Shown here: positions 44,316-53,800 of the stretch, in pieces
How positions within the stretch are numbered: position 1 is the stretch's first letter
How the letters are laid out: the number at the start of each line of letters is the position of its first letter
NCBI RefSeq assembly: GCF_000334895.1
Contig: NZ_BAFM01000005.1
Location: 62,001 to 126,000, forward strand
Origin: Halococcus agarilyticus
GTDB lineage: Archaea; Halobacteriota; Halobacteria; Halobacteriales; Halococcaceae
Reading direction: 5' to 3'
Length of the DNA: 64,000 nt
Notes under the pieces: generated by a model
What the model was told of the DNA's origin: nothing
Database searches by the model: none
The model's input: the letters and a program-made list of their open reading frames with translations, nothing else
Made by a program: the position numbers and the translations under genes

Positions 44316-45274
44316 TGGGCAACGACACCGACAGCAGGCCAGCGACGGACGGCGGAGGCACGGCGACGATCGAGCGTGACACCATCCAGAACGGACACCG
44401 CAAGGGGGCAAGCGAGACCGCCAGCGAGTTCGCTGGCGAGGAGCTCGTCATTGGCTACCCCTCGGGCGAGGAGCCGGTCATCGACGGGGCGTCGCTCCAC
44501 GTCACGCCGGGCGAGGTCACGGCGCTGGTGGGACCGAACGGCAGCGGCAAGAGCACGCTCCTGAAGGGGCTCGCCGACCAGCTCGCCCCCGACGCGGGGA
44601 CCGTTCGGCTCGACGGACGCGCCATCGACGGCCTCGACGCCAAGGAACTCGCCCGCGAACTCGGCCTGCTCTCCCAGGAGAACGTCTCGCCGGAGGGTAT
44701 CACCGTCGGGAAGCTGGTCGAGCACGGTCGCTACCCCCATCGAGGGTTTTTCGACTCGCTCACCGAGGAAGACCGGAGAGCCATCGACCGCGCCGTCTCG
44801 CTCGCGGGGGTCGAGCACTTGCGCGAGCGCGAGGTCGGGAGCCTGAGCGGCGGCCAGAAACAGCTCGTGTGGATCGCGATGGTGCTCGCCCAGGAGACCG
44901 GCGTCCTGCTGCTCGACGAGCCGACGACGTTCCTCGACCTCCACCACCAGCTCGAAGTGATGGAGATCGTCGAGACGCTGCGCGACGAGAGCGACATTAC
45001 GGTGGTGCTCGTCCTCCACGACATCGACCAGGCCGCGCGGTACGCAGACCACATGGTCGCGCTCAAGGAAGGGGCGATCTACGCGCGCGGATCACCCGAG
45101 GAGGTCGTCACCGAGGAACTGCTCGCGGAGGTGTTCGAGATCGACGCGCGGGTGGAATCGACGGCACGCGGCCCGCGGATCGAGCCGCTCCGTCCTCGTC
45201 ACGACGACACCGACGCTGCGGGACGAGACGCCGAATCGGATGGACGAGCCGACCGCACGGCCACGACCCGGTGA
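44315..45274 (+). CDS. FecE-type ABC transporter ATP-binding protein
   Basis: 319 aa. After about 40 low-complexity residues: Walker A GPNGSGKST near residue 73, Q-loop LLSQENVSPEGITVGKLVEHGRYPHRG, ABC signature LSGGQKQLVWIAMVL near residue 178, Walker B GVLLLDEPTTFLDLHHQ and switch His in LVLHDIDQAARYADHMV. The C-terminal tail is acidic. Start ATG 44315 overlaps the permease TAA. Powers the importer assembled from the three upstream products. Confidence 0.96.
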   Translation: MGNDTDSRPATDGGGTATIERDTIQNGHRKGASETASEFAGEELVIGYPSGEEPVIDGASLHVTPGEVTALVGPNGSGKSTLLKGLADQLAPDAGTVRLDGRAIDGLDAKELARELGLLSQENVSPEGITVGKLVEHGRYPHRGFFDSLTEEDRRAIDRAVSLAGVEHLREREVGSLSGGQKQLVWIAMVLAQETGVLLLDEPTTFLDLHHQLEVMEIVETLRDESDITVVLVLHDIDQAARYADHMVALKEGAIYARGSPEEVVTEELLAEVFEIDARVESTARGPRIEPLRPRHDDTDAAGRDAESDGRADRTATTR

Positions 45275-45340
45275 CGCCACGAGAGCGGATCCGAAACTAC
45301 TGGCCACCGCATACCGCCCTGACGCCGGCGAGCGCCGACC

Positions 45341-46177
45341 TCAGTTCTCGATCGTCGCGATCTCGTCGTCAGAGAGGTCGATCGCCGATGCTGCGACGTT
45401 CTCCTCCAGATGATCGACGCTCGACGTGCCCGGGATCGGGAGCATGACCGGGGAGTGCTGGAGCAGCCACGCAAGCCCCACTTGATACTCGGTCGCGTCG
45501 TGGTTGTCTGCGACCTCGCCGAGCCCGTCGAGTTCGCCCGAGCCGAGCGGTGCCCACGGGATGAAGCCGATGTCGTGGTCCTCGCAGTACTCGAGGACTG
45601 CCTCGTGCTCGCGGTCGCCGACGTTGTACTGGTTCTGGACGGTGGCGATCTCGACCACGTCGCGCGCCGTTTCGAGCTGTTCGACCGAGACGTTCGAGAC
45701 GCCGACGTGGCTGACCTTCCCCTCGTCCTTGAACTCCGCGAAGGCGTTCATCGACTCCTCGTGGTCGACATCGGGATCGATGCGGTGGTACTGGTACAGA
45801 TCGATGGTATCCGTTCGGAGTCGATCGAGGCTCCCGAGGATCGCGTTGCGGAGATAGCCGGGGTCGCCGCACTTGGGCCACGCGCCGTCGCGGTCGTCGC
45901 GCCAGAGGCCGCCCTTGGTGGCGACGAACACGTCGTCGGAGGGTGCGAGCGCCTCGCCGATCAGCCGCTCGGAGACCGCCGGGCCGTAGGAATCGGCGGT
46001 GTCGATGAAGTCGACACCGAGCTCGGTCGCGCGCTGGAGGACCTCGCGTGCCTCCGCCTCGTCGTCGGGCGGGCCGATGATCCCCTCGCCGGTGAGGCGC
46101 ATCGCACCGAACCCGAGCCGGTGGACCGTGTCCTCTCCGCCGATGTCGAACGTGTCGCTCCGGTTTTCGGTTGCCAT
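45341..46177 (-). CDS. Aldo/keto reductase
   Basis: 278 aa from ATG 46177. TIM-barrel oxidoreductase with the catalytic tetrad Asp/Tyr in FIDTADSYGPAVSERLIGEAL, Lys in VFVATKGGLWRDD and His in DLYQYHRIDPDVD. Cofactor-binding end: VQNQYNVGDREHEAVLEYCEDHDIGFIPWAPLGSGEL and MLPIPGTSSVDHLEENVAA. Cytoplasmic NAD(P)H-dependent reduction of an aldehyde or ketone; substrate unknown. Single gene, convergent with the iron operon. Confidence 0.95.
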   Translation of the reverse strand: MATENRSDTFDIGGEDTVHRLGFGAMRLTGEGIIGPPDDEAEAREVLQRATELGVDFIDTADSYGPAVSERLIGEALAPSDDVFVATKGGLWRDDRDGAWPKCGDPGYLRNAILGSLDRLRTDTIDLYQYHRIDPDVDHEESMNAFAEFKDEGKVSHVGVSNVSVEQLETARDVVEIATVQNQYNVGDREHEAVLEYCEDHDIGFIPWAPLGSGELDGLGEVADNHDATEYQVGLAWLLQHSPVMLPIPGTSSVDHLEENVAASAIDLSDDEIATIEN

Positions 46178-46292
46178 CGTCGCCACCGACGGCCGAGCGA
46201 CAGTAGCCTCTTTCGGCCCCGGCAGCCGATCGGGCGTTTTTCGGACTCGACAGCGGCGAGAACCACCGAGATACGGATCTCGACGCCGACAG

Positions 46293-47036
46293 TCAGCCGG
46301 ACGTGGCGAGTTTCTCCGCCTGCCGTTGTGCCAACTCGACGAGTTCGGTCAACCGAACATCGCGGGACGGCAGACTGGTCGAACTTCCGCCCGCCTGCTC
46401 CGTGAGCGGCATACAACTCATCCGGAACACGTGATCGACCGCGACCACCTCGATATCGGTTCTCGCGTCGTCCGACGACCACCACGCGAACGCCGTCTCG
46501 CCGACCGCGGGGCTGGCCGTCTCGACGCCCTCCTGCGTGCGATACCGCTCGGGGAGGTTGCCGAGCGAACACGTCCCGCCGAGCGCGTCGAGCGTCCGGC
46601 CCTCGCACCGCCAGAGCCGCGTCCGGAGGGTTCGCGTGTATTCCCGTGTGCCCCGATAGAGCGCCGTTATCGTGCCGTTCGTCCGCACCCGCGGCGCGGA
46701 GCCGTCGACGTACCCCCAGCCCGTGCCGAGCGCCGGCGCGAGCAACAGCCTGTTCGCGGGCGGCTCCGGCGTCGGGACTGGTGTCGCCGTTTGCGTGGTC
46801 GTCGGTCGAGTCGTCGATGCGGTGGTCGTCCGACCGGTCGTCGGTTCGTCGGTGGTCCGCGTGGACATCGGTTCCGTCGTGGTGCGCTCGATCGGTGACT
46901 CGCTCGTCGCGCTTCCTCCCGGCCCTCGGGCCGTCGCTTCCGTGGCTGGTTCTTCCGACGCGTTCGACGAACAGCCGGCGATGCCGACGACGCCGGCCAC
47001 CGCGCTCAGCGCGCGAAGGTAGTCCCGTCGCTGCAT
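46293..47036 (-). CDS. Haloarchaeal lipoprotein with Thr-rich linker
   Basis: 247 aa from ATG 47036. MQRRDYLRALSAVAGVVGIAGC is a signal with lipobox Cys at about residue 22. A Thr/Pro/Glu linker runs to about residue 100, then a compact domain: LLLAPALGTGWGYVDGSAPRV, RLWRCEGRTLDALGGTCSLGNLPERY, TAFAWWSSDDARTDIEVVAVDHVFRMSC, with a likely Cys-Cys disulfide pair. Membrane-anchored, extracellular. No named family. Same strand as the downstream aldo/keto reductase but not overlapping it. Confidence 0.78.
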   Translation of the reverse strand: MQRRDYLRALSAVAGVVGIAGCSSNASEEPATEATARGPGGSATSESPIERTTTEPMSTRTTDEPTTGRTTTASTTRPTTTQTATPVPTPEPPANRLLLAPALGTGWGYVDGSAPRVRTNGTITALYRGTREYTRTLRTRLWRCEGRTLDALGGTCSLGNLPERYRTQEGVETASPAVGETAFAWWSSDDARTDIEVVAVDHVFRMSCMPLTEQAGGSSTSLPSRDVRLTELVELAQRQAEKLATSG

Positions 47037-47156
47037 CACTTCGACGGGTTTCGGTGGAGCGCGTGCCGACAACGGTCCGATCCAGTTCGGTTCATCGAGT
47101 GTGATCTCCGTTCGTTTCCTGCGGTTGTCAGGGTGGCGGTTCGACGCGGGAACCGT

Positions 47157-48254
47157 TCAGAACCCGCGCCGGTACTGCACCGGCGGCTCGGCTCCCTCGG
47201 GCCGATCGAGCGTCTCCGCGGCGTGGAGCGAGAAGTACGGATCGTGGAGGTGTTCGCGTGCGAGGATCGCGAGGTCGGCCCGTCCGTTGCGCACGATCGC
47301 GTCGGCCTGCTCTGGACTCTCGATCCCCCCGACCGCCCCGACCGCGACCCCCGACTCGCTCTCCTCGCGGATCCGCTCGGCGTACGGCACCTGATACCCC
47401 GGTCCGGTCGCCGGGAGCTCCTGGTCGGGGTGGAGCCCGCCCGCACTCACGTCGATCAGGTCCACGCCCAGGTTCGCGAGATCGTCGGCGAGTTGTACTG
47501 ACTGTTCGACCGTCCACGACTCCCGGTCGGGCAGCCAGTCGGTCGCCGAGAACCGGACGAAAACTGGCTTTTCGTCGGGCCAGACCTCCCGGACGGCGGC
47601 GGTCGCCTCCCGAACGATGCGTGTCCGGTCCTCGAACGATCCGCCGTAGTCGTCCTCGCGGTGGTTGGTGACGGGCGAGAGGAACTCGTGGAGGAGGTAG
47701 CCGTGGGCGGCGTGAACCTCCGCGATCGCGAACCCGGCGTCGCGGGCGCGCTCGGCCGCTGCCCCGAAGGAATCGATCACGTCCTCGATGTCCGCCTGGC
47801 TCATCTCGGCCGTCGCCGTCGCACCGTCGTCGTAGGGCCACGGTGCGGCGCTCGGCGCGACCGTCTCCCAGCCGCCGTCGTCGGGCTGGAGCGGTTCGCT
47901 GCCGTCCCACGGCCTACTCTTCGAGGCCTTCCGGCCGGCGTGGGCGAGCTGGATCGCGGGCACCGATCCCTGCTCCTCGATGAACGATGCCACCGGCGCG
48001 AGCGCCGCTCCGTGTTCGTCGCTCCAGATCCCGAGGTCCTCGGGCGAGATTCGGCCACGCGCCTCGACCGCGGTCGCCTCGGTCATCACGATCCCGGCCC
48101 CGCCGACCGCACGGCTGCCGAGATGGACGAGATGCCAGTCGGTCGCGAGACCGTCGCGATCCTCACACGAATACTGACACATCGGCGAGACCATCACCCG
48201 GTTCGGGACGCTGGTCTCGCGCAGTTCGAGCGGCGCAAACAGATCCTCCGACAT
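47157..48254 (-). CDS. Old yellow enzyme family NADH:flavin oxidoreductase (YqjM-like)
   Basis: 365 aa from ATG 48254 (MSEDLFAPLELRETSVPNRVMVSPMCQYSCEDRDG). FMN-dependent ene-reductase TIM barrel. Evidence: the MCQYS segment with redox-tuning Cys typical of the YqjM class, GAGIVMTEATAVEARGRIS, IQLAHAGRKAS, the substrate-binding His pair region GFAIAEVHAAHGYLLHEFLSPVTNHREDDYGGSFEDRTR, GVDLIDVSAGGL and the phosphate loop VGAVGGIESPEQA. Reduces activated C=C bonds using NAD(P)H; cytoplasmic. Confidence 0.95.
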   Translation of the reverse strand: MSEDLFAPLELRETSVPNRVMVSPMCQYSCEDRDGLATDWHLVHLGSRAVGGAGIVMTEATAVEARGRISPEDLGIWSDEHGAALAPVASFIEEQGSVPAIQLAHAGRKASKSRPWDGSEPLQPDDGGWETVAPSAAPWPYDDGATATAEMSQADIEDVIDSFGAAAERARDAGFAIAEVHAAHGYLLHEFLSPVTNHREDDYGGSFEDRTRIVREATAAVREVWPDEKPVFVRFSATDWLPDRESWTVEQSVQLADDLANLGVDLIDVSAGGLHPDQELPATGPGYQVPYAERIREESESGVAVGAVGGIESPEQADAIVRNGRADLAILAREHLHDPYFSLHAAETLDRPEGAEPPVQYRRGF

Positions 48255-48368
48255 CGGCAGGAGTAGCCGTCCGTCGGGGAAGTCGGTGGCGAAAGCGGGC
48301 AAAAACCGGGCCGCCCCGGAGTACCGGCAATCCGGGTCTCGGCGGTCGGCGCTCGCCCGACCGCCGAG

Positions 48369-49313
48369 CTACGCGTCGAACGCAGCCCGGAGACCGTCGG
48401 CGACCGTCTCGATCCCGTCCTGTGCCCGATCGACGACGTCGAGCATGCTCACGAACGCGTGGATCATCCCCGGGAAGTGCTCGTGGTCGACCGCGACGCC
48501 CGCTCCTTCGAGCCGCTCGGCGTAGGCGATCCCCTCGTCGCGGAGCGGATCGAACCCCGCGGTGATCACGGTCGCGGGCGGCAGCCCGGAGAGATCGCGC
48601 GCCAACAGCGGCGCGGCGTACTCGTTGCGTGCGTCGAGGTCGTCCTGGATGTAGCGTTCGTCGTACCACTTCATGCTCTCGCGTTCGAGGAGATACCCCT
48701 CGCCGTTCTCCTCGTAGGAGTCGAACTCCTCACCCACGACGGAGTTCACCGCCGGATAGATCAGCGACTGGTGACACAGGTCGGGACCGCCGCGGTCGCG
48801 CGCGAGCAGCGTGACCGCGGCCGCGAGGTTCCCGCCCGCGCTGTCGCCGCCGACCGCCAGCCTCTCGGGGTCGCCGCCGAGATCCGGTGCGTAGTCGGCG
48901 GCCCACTCGACGGCCGCGTAGCAGTCCTCGACCGCCGCCGGGAACGGGTGCTCGGGCGCACGGCGGTAGTCGACCGAGAGCACGAGACAGCTCGCCGCGT
49001 TCGTCACCGCACGACAGAACGGGTCGTGGGTGTCGAGATCGCCGACCACCCACCCGCCGCCGTGGAACGTGACGAACACCCCTGGAGCGTCGTCCGAACG
49101 GTCATCGGGCGCGTAGACGCGGACCGGGATCGGGCGTTCTGGCCCCGGAATCGTGAGGTCCTGCACGTCGCCGACGGACTGGGGGTCGAGCATCGAGAAC
49201 AGCTCGTCGTGCTGTTCGCGCGCGGTTCCGACCGACAGGCCGTGGGTCGGCGGCGTGCGCTGCTGGTCGAGCAGATCGAGCACCTGTCGCACCTGGGGAT
49301 CGAGTTCCGCCAT
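48369..49313 (-). CDS. HSL-type alpha/beta hydrolase (esterase/lipase)
   Basis: 314 aa. Hormone-sensitive-lipase family: oxyanion motif FHGGGWVVGD near residue 85, SVDYRRAPEHPFPAAVEDCYAAVEW, nucleophile GGDSAGGNLAA near residue 158 and the C-terminal triad Asp in FDPLRDEG with His in FPGMIHAFVSM near 284. Soluble, no signal. Hydrolyses short-chain esters; natural substrate unknown. Diverges from the methyltransferase gene at 49418. Confidence 0.95.
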   Translation of the reverse strand: MAELDPQVRQVLDLLDQQRTPPTHGLSVGTAREQHDELFSMLDPQSVGDVQDLTIPGPERPIPVRVYAPDDRSDDAPGVFVTFHGGGWVVGDLDTHDPFCRAVTNAASCLVLSVDYRRAPEHPFPAAVEDCYAAVEWAADYAPDLGGDPERLAVGGDSAGGNLAAAVTLLARDRGGPDLCHQSLIYPAVNSVVGEEFDSYEENGEGYLLERESMKWYDERYIQDDLDARNEYAAPLLARDLSGLPPATVITAGFDPLRDEGIAYAERLEGAGVAVDHEHFPGMIHAFVSMLDVVDRAQDGIETVADGLRAAFDA

Positions 49314-49417
49314 CGTCGTCCGTACCGATGACGGCTCGTGGTTTAGTCTTCGGCCCGATCCGAATTACTGTCGAGAATTACCAAACCTTTTCCTATGTCC
49401 GTTGGGAATCGCCGACG

Positions 49418-50089
49418 ATGAGTTCCGTGAGCGCGCTGGCCCAGCGACTCGGGGTGGTTGCAGGGTTCGAGGACCCCCAAGTCGGTCTCGAACAGTACCC
49501 CACGCCGCCGGATCTCGCAGCCCACTTGATCCACGTCGCGGACCTGCAGGGCGACGTCGAGGGCCGGCGTGTGGTCGATCTCGGCACCGGCACCGGGATG
49601 CTCGCGCTCGGCGCGGCGCTCCGCGGGCCGGAATCAGTAGTGGGAGTCGACATCGACCCGGATCCGCTCCGGACCGCACGGGAAAACGAACGCCGGGTCG
49701 GCACCACCGCCGACGTCTCGTGGGTCAGGGCCGACGCCACCGACGCGCCGCTCCGCTCGCGGGCCGAATCGAGTGCGGGGACTGACGACGGTTCCGCCCA
49801 GGACGACGAAACGCCCACGACGGTCGTGATGAACCCGCCGTTCGGCGCGCAGAACGCGAACGAACACGCCGATCGGGCGTTCCTCGCCACGGCCGCGCGA
49901 GTGGCCACGGTCTCCTACTCGGTTCACAACGCCAATAGTTCAGGATTCGTCGAGGCGTTCGCCGACGACAACGCGGGCAAGGTGACCCGCGCCTACGGCG
50001 CGGAACTCGATCTCCCCCGACAGTTCGAGTTCCACGACGCCGATTCTCGCACTGTGGACGCCGAGGTCTTCCGGATCGCGTGGGATTAG
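49418..50089 (+). CDS. METTL5-like N6-adenine rRNA/DNA methyltransferase
   Basis: 223 aa from ATG 49418 (MSSVSALAQRLGVVAGFEDP). LEQYPTPPDLAAHLIHVADLQGDVEGRRVVDLGTGTGMLALGAA holds SAM motif I; GVDIDPD is motif II; VVMNPPFGAQN is the NPPF catalytic motif of N6-adenine methyltransferases near residue 143. It matches the archaeal METTL5 group (rRNA m6A); an insert of low-complexity acidic sequence lies before NPPF. Its stop overlaps the convergent Nudix stop by 4 bp. Confidence 0.9.
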   Translation: MSSVSALAQRLGVVAGFEDPQVGLEQYPTPPDLAAHLIHVADLQGDVEGRRVVDLGTGTGMLALGAALRGPESVVGVDIDPDPLRTARENERRVGTTADVSWVRADATDAPLRSRAESSAGTDDGSAQDDETPTTVVMNPPFGAQNANEHADRAFLATAARVATVSYSVHNANSSGFVEAFADDNAGKVTRAYGAELDLPRQFEFHDADSRTVDAEVFRIAWD

Positions 50090-50655
50090 CGCGCGGCGAG
50101 CACATCGGCGACTCTCGATTCGTGGTCGGCGTGCCAGGTCTCGATCCCGGCGGGACGCCGATACTCGACGGCGAGCGCCTCGTGGGATGGATCGATCTCG
50201 CCACCGACGGCACGACAGCGATAGAGGAGATTGACCTGACCGTGGAACCCGTACTCGCCCGATCGCCGGTTGTAGACGTCGACGAGTTCGATCGGTTCGA
50301 CGTCGAGGCCGGTTTCCTCCTTGGTCTCCCGGATCGCCGCTGCCGGCGGCGCTTCACCGGGCTCGACCCAGCCGCCGGGCAGTGCCCACGTCTCGTCGTC
50401 GGCGCGCCGGAGCAGGAGTACTTCGTCGCCATCGAACACGGCTACTTCCGCACCGACCTTCGTCGTGACGTGGCCGACCTCTTCGGCGAACCGTTCGCGC
50501 ACTTCCGCCGGCGGGAGGTCGACGGCCTCGCCGGTGTACTCGCTCACGAGAGCGAGCACGCGCTCCCAGCGTTCCTCCTCCCACGGGTCGTCGGCGTATT
50601 CGAGCCCGTTGCTCGCGTGCACTCGGAGTTCGTCGAGCAGCGGTTCGATTTTCAT
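50086..50655 (-). CDS. Nudix hydrolase
   Basis: 189 aa from ATG 50655 (MKIEPLLDELRVHASNGLEYAD). A helical N-terminal segment of about 65 residues precedes the Nudix domain; the box GGWVEPGEAPPAAAIRETKEETGLD (about residues 93-117) has the full G-x5-E-x7-REUxEExGU spacing. AEVAVFDGDEVLLLRRADDETWALPGG leads into it. Hydrolyses a nucleoside diphosphate derivative; the specific substrate is not predictable. Follows the rhomboid gene on the same strand. Confidence 0.93.
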   Translation of the reverse strand: MKIEPLLDELRVHASNGLEYADDPWEEERWERVLALVSEYTGEAVDLPPAEVRERFAEEVGHVTTKVGAEVAVFDGDEVLLLRRADDETWALPGGWVEPGEAPPAAAIRETKEETGLDVEPIELVDVYNRRSGEYGFHGQVNLLYRCRAVGGEIDPSHEALAVEYRRPAGIETWHADHESRVADVLAAR

Positions 50656-50730
50656 GAGTTCTGCCTGCGTGGCGTCGCGCAAAAGCGTTCGCCCCGATGT
50701 CCGAGCGGCGTCAATCGAACCCCGGACGAA

Positions 50731-52445
50731 CTATTCGTAGTCCTCGTGGCTCGCGATCCGGACGCGCGTCCCCCCGAACCGACGAACAGCCGCTTCCTTC
50801 CGTCGAAGGTGAGGTTCGCCGCCCGGGTGCTGTTCCCCCGATCTGGCAGCGCCACGCTGCCGAGCGTCTCGTTGTTCCGCGAGACGACGAGGTCGAACCC
50901 CTTCTGTCGGGGCGCGAGCGAGACGTTCTTGCCCGCGATGACCGGGCCCGCGGTCGCGGGGGCCGAGCGGTAGGCGAGCTGTCGACCCTCGCCCGGTCCG
51001 TTGAGATACACCTTGTAGGCGTTGCCGCCGCCGACGACCTGCCAGCCGTTGCGCTTGGCCGCTACCGTCTCGCTCCAGCCGAGCCCGCCGAGCTTGACCA
51101 CGGACCACCCGTCGAACGCCAGCTCGCTCGCCTGGATTGCGGTGGTCCAGACGTGACGCTCGTCGCTCTCGACGATCACGCCGCTCGCTCGCACCTGGGT
51201 CGTCTCCCCGAACGCCGAGACGTCGAACACCGACACCTTCCGGTTCGTGATGTTCTCGGTGTACGTCACCGTGTAGTCGCGGACGGCGACGTCGGCGTCG
51301 ATCCCGGGCTGGGGACCGGTGCCGGCCCCGGAGGCGAACACCTCCTCGGTCGGTGCGTCGACGGTCGTGAGGTTCACCGGCACGGCGGGCGCGGCGAGCA
51401 CCGCGAGCGCGAGGGCGATGACGCCCGCCGAGGCTGCACGGCGTCTGATGGTCCCGCCGCGTCCGAGTTCGCCGAGGCGCTCGATGCGCCCGAGGCGCGG
51501 AACGTCCGGCCGCGGGAGCGTGAGGCGGTCGGGCGCGGCGACGCTCGCCGCGACCACGAGCGCGAGGCCGAAGACGAGCACCGCGCCGACCGCCCGGAAG
51601 AGCACGTACTCGCCGTTGCCGCGGAACCAGTAGACCGCCCAGAGCGACTGGCCGACGGCGAACAGGAGGGTGCCGAGCCAGAGTCGGCCGGGCGGCGGTC
51701 GAACCGATCGCCGGCGACAGAGCGCGACGCCGATCAGGATCCCGATGAGGAGGCCGATGGCGTGGGCCTGGATCGCGATCCCGGCCCACCACGGCGTCCC
51801 GAACGAGGGTTCGGCGCTCGCCTCGACCACCGGGTTCCGGAGCGCGCGGTACACGAGGCGGACGACGCCCCCGGCCGAGAGCGCGAGCACCGTCGTCACC
51901 GGGTAGCGCACCAGCGCGACCCCGGCGAACGCGAACACCACGCCAGAAAAGCCGATCACCGGCCCGATCGAGAACACCGCCACGACCAGGCCGACGGCGA
52001 CCGCCGCGGCGGGGACGGCGAGCACGCGGGCGAAGGGGTTGGTCCGGAGCGAGGAGAACGTCGACGCGCCGCGCTCGGCCGGGTAGTGGCCCCACGCGTA
52101 CTCGGCGACGACGCCGAACGTGCAGACGCCGACGAGGTTGCCGATGAGATGGCCTGGCCCGACGTGGGCGAACGACGCGACGCCCATTCCGAGCGGGTAG
52201 AGATACGACCACGCCCGAAACGGGAGCACGACCGGCCAGTACCAGCTCCCGAGTCCGTTCTGGACGAACAGGTAGACCCCCAACAGTCCCCCGGCCGTGA
52301 GCAGCGTTCCCCACGGGATGCCGGCGAGAAAGCGCGCACGGAGCCGTTCGCCCCACTCACCGCCATCGAGGCGGTAGATGGCCACCAGCGAGATCGCGGC
52401 CGCGAGGGGCACCGCGATCCGTGCGAGCGTCTGCCATGGGGCCAT
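50731..52445 (-). CDS. Rhomboid family intramembrane serine protease, with apparent 3' frameshift
   Basis: About 570 aa. Six or seven TM helices in residues 1-330: HVGPGHLIGNLVGVC (His/Asn oxyanion site), GFSGVVFAFAG (catalytic Ser near residue 170) and IQAHAIGLLIG (catalytic His near 230). A C-terminal extracytoplasmic beta-rich domain of about 240 residues follows, with NxT sequons. As written, the frame slips at a run of six G (50770-50775) into Arg/Thr-rich sequence ending at 50652, where its TGA happens to overlap the Nudix ATG. One added G gives the GC3-rich ending GTRVRIASHEDYE with TAG at 50731-50733, taken here as the true end. Confidence 0.88.
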
Positions 52446-52565
52446 GGTCGATCGAAGGACTGCGACGGTTTCACTCTGTCGCGTGCATATGTCGAACGCA
52501 CGGCTCGATCACGCCCCACCGGTCGTCAGTCGTCAGGTTGAAGCGCACGACGCCGAAGGAGGAGT

Positions 52566-52847
52566 ATGGATCTGCGGGTCATCGAGAGCGAGGACGACGA
52601 GCTGTCGATCGAGATCGAGGGCGAGGACCACACGTTCATGAACGTGCTCAAGGGCGCACTGCTCGAAACCTCGGGGGTGATCGCCGCGACGTACGACGTG
52701 AACCCCGAACAGTCGGGCGGCCAGACCGACCCCATTCTCACTGTCCGAACCGAGGCCGGCACCGAGCCGCTCGACGCGATCGAAGCCGGGGCCGACCGCG
52801 TGAGCGAGATGACGACGACGTTCCGCGACGCGTTTCAGGCGGCCTGA
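52566..52847 (+). CDS. rpoL: DNA-directed RNA polymerase subunit L (Rpo11)
   Basis: 93 aa, the usual length. Archaeal homologue of Rpb11/AC19, dimerises with Rpo3 to nucleate polymerase assembly. Sequence: [45 protein letters not shown] and the C-terminal dimer helix [15 protein letters not shown]. Cytoplasmic. Monocistronic and divergent from the rhomboid gene. Confidence 0.96.
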   Translation: MDLRVIESEDDELSIEIEGEDHTFMNVLKGALLETSGVIAATYDVNPEQSGGQTDPILTVRTEAGTEPLDAIEAGADRVSEMTTTFRDAFQAA

Positions 52848-52868
52848 GAGCGCGCTTCGAAGGACGAT

Positions 52869-53114
52869 TTAGCTCGCCGACCGGCGTGTCGACCGAACCA
52901 GGCCGATCGCGTCGCTGGCGAGCACGTAGCCGACGATCAGCAACAGACTGCCGAGCGCCGTCATCCAGACCCCGACGATATCGCCGCTCGTGCCGAGCGC
53001 CTGCAGCCCGTTCAGCTCGACCACGACCCCGATCGCCGCCGCACACAGCGCCCCGATCGCACGGACGGCGGCCGCACCGAACTCCGTTCCGAGTTCCAAC
53101 AGCGTCTCCTGCAT
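52869..53114 (-). CDS. Small two-TM membrane protein
   Basis: 81 aa. Two hydrophobic helices, about residues 16-38 (AVRAIGALCAAAIGVVVELNGL) and 47-68 (IVGVWMTALGSLLLIVGYVLAS), with a short Arg/Ser tail. Unknown family. Convergent with rpoL (21-bp gap) and divergent from the small membrane gene to the right. Confidence 0.72.
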   Translation of the reverse strand: MQETLLELGTEFGAAAVRAIGALCAAAIGVVVELNGLQALGTSGDIVGVWMTALGSLLLIVGYVLASDAIGLVRSTRRSAS

Positions 53115-53205
53115 TATCCACCCTCACTCGACGTGGCCCGAAAGCGGTTGCGTTTCGGGCGGCCGAACCGAAACCGGTTTGCTCGTCACCGGCCCGAACG
53201 TCGAT

Positions 53206-53433
53206 ATGGGACGATACGGCGATCTGAACTACGCACGACTGACGAAAACCGGCTTCGCCCTGGGTGTCGGTCTGTTCGCGCTCGGGGTCGCCGGTTCCGC
53301 GATCGGTCCTGCAATAGCCGGGCCGCTGCCTGGCTGGGAGCGAACCCTGCTCGTCGAGGGCGAAGTGGCCGGCATCCTCGTCGCCTTCGTCTCGGTGTTC
53401 GGCTTCGGGATCGTGCTCCCACTGACCGAGTGA
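53206..53433 (+). CDS. Small two-TM membrane protein (MGRYGDL-type)
   Basis: 75 aa from ATG 53206. Begins MGRYGDLNYARLTKTGFALGVGLFALG, an opening I associate with a conserved haloarchaeal small membrane family. Two TM helices (about residues 17-38 and 48-70) flank a WERTLL loop. Short acidic end. No function known. Confidence 0.78.
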   Translation: MGRYGDLNYARLTKTGFALGVGLFALGVAGSAIGPAIAGPLPGWERTLLVEGEVAGILVAFVSVFGFGIVLPLTE

Positions 53434-53460
53434 CCGTCCGCTGGACGGACCACCAGATAA

Positions 53461-53595
53461 GGAAGTAGCACTGAGAGCCGGATTCTCACATCACAGGTTG
53501 TCGACCTGTTGGAGTCGGCGCGCGAGATACAGGGCGCGAATCGGTCACTGGTCAGTCGTCATCTGGAGCGAGAACGGCGTGATAGATACATGTGA
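53461..53595 (+). pseudogene. Possible gene remnant without start codon
   Basis: A 44-codon frame that has no upstream ATG before the in-frame TAA and ends at TGA 53593-53595. It reads RILTSQVVDLLESAREIQGA then NRSLVSRHLERERRDRYM, an amphipathic, protein-like sequence rather than the Arg/Thr/Pro shadow pattern seen elsewhere. It may be the tail of a deleted gene. Origin unknown. Confidence 0.3.
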
Positions 53596-53596
53596 A

Positions 53597-53800
53597 CTAC
53601 CTATCGGCGTATTTCTCCCTCCATCTTGGAGTTACGTACAATACCCAGAGGATGCTAAAGAGTATCCAGAATACGCCGCGAAACAGGCGTGAGTCCGATT
53701 GAACGGTCAAACCCCACGCAAAGGAAGACAGGCCAAGGAGGAGACAGAAAATGCCCAAACCCACCGGAAACCAGTAGTTGAGCTTCGTGACTTGGCTCAT
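53597..53800 (-). CDS. Small two-TM membrane protein in AT-rich segment
   Basis: 67 aa from ATG 53800: MSQVTKLNYWFPVGLGIFCL, then LLGLSSFAWGLTVQSDSRLFRGVFWILFSILWVLYV. Two TM helices and a basic C-terminus PRWREKYADR. Codon third positions are unusually AT-rich for this genome, as is the flanking sequence, suggesting recent acquisition. No family recognised. Confidence 0.65.
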   Translation of the reverse strand: MSQVTKLNYWFPVGLGIFCLLLGLSSFAWGLTVQSDSRLFRGVFWILFSILWVLYVTPRWREKYADR

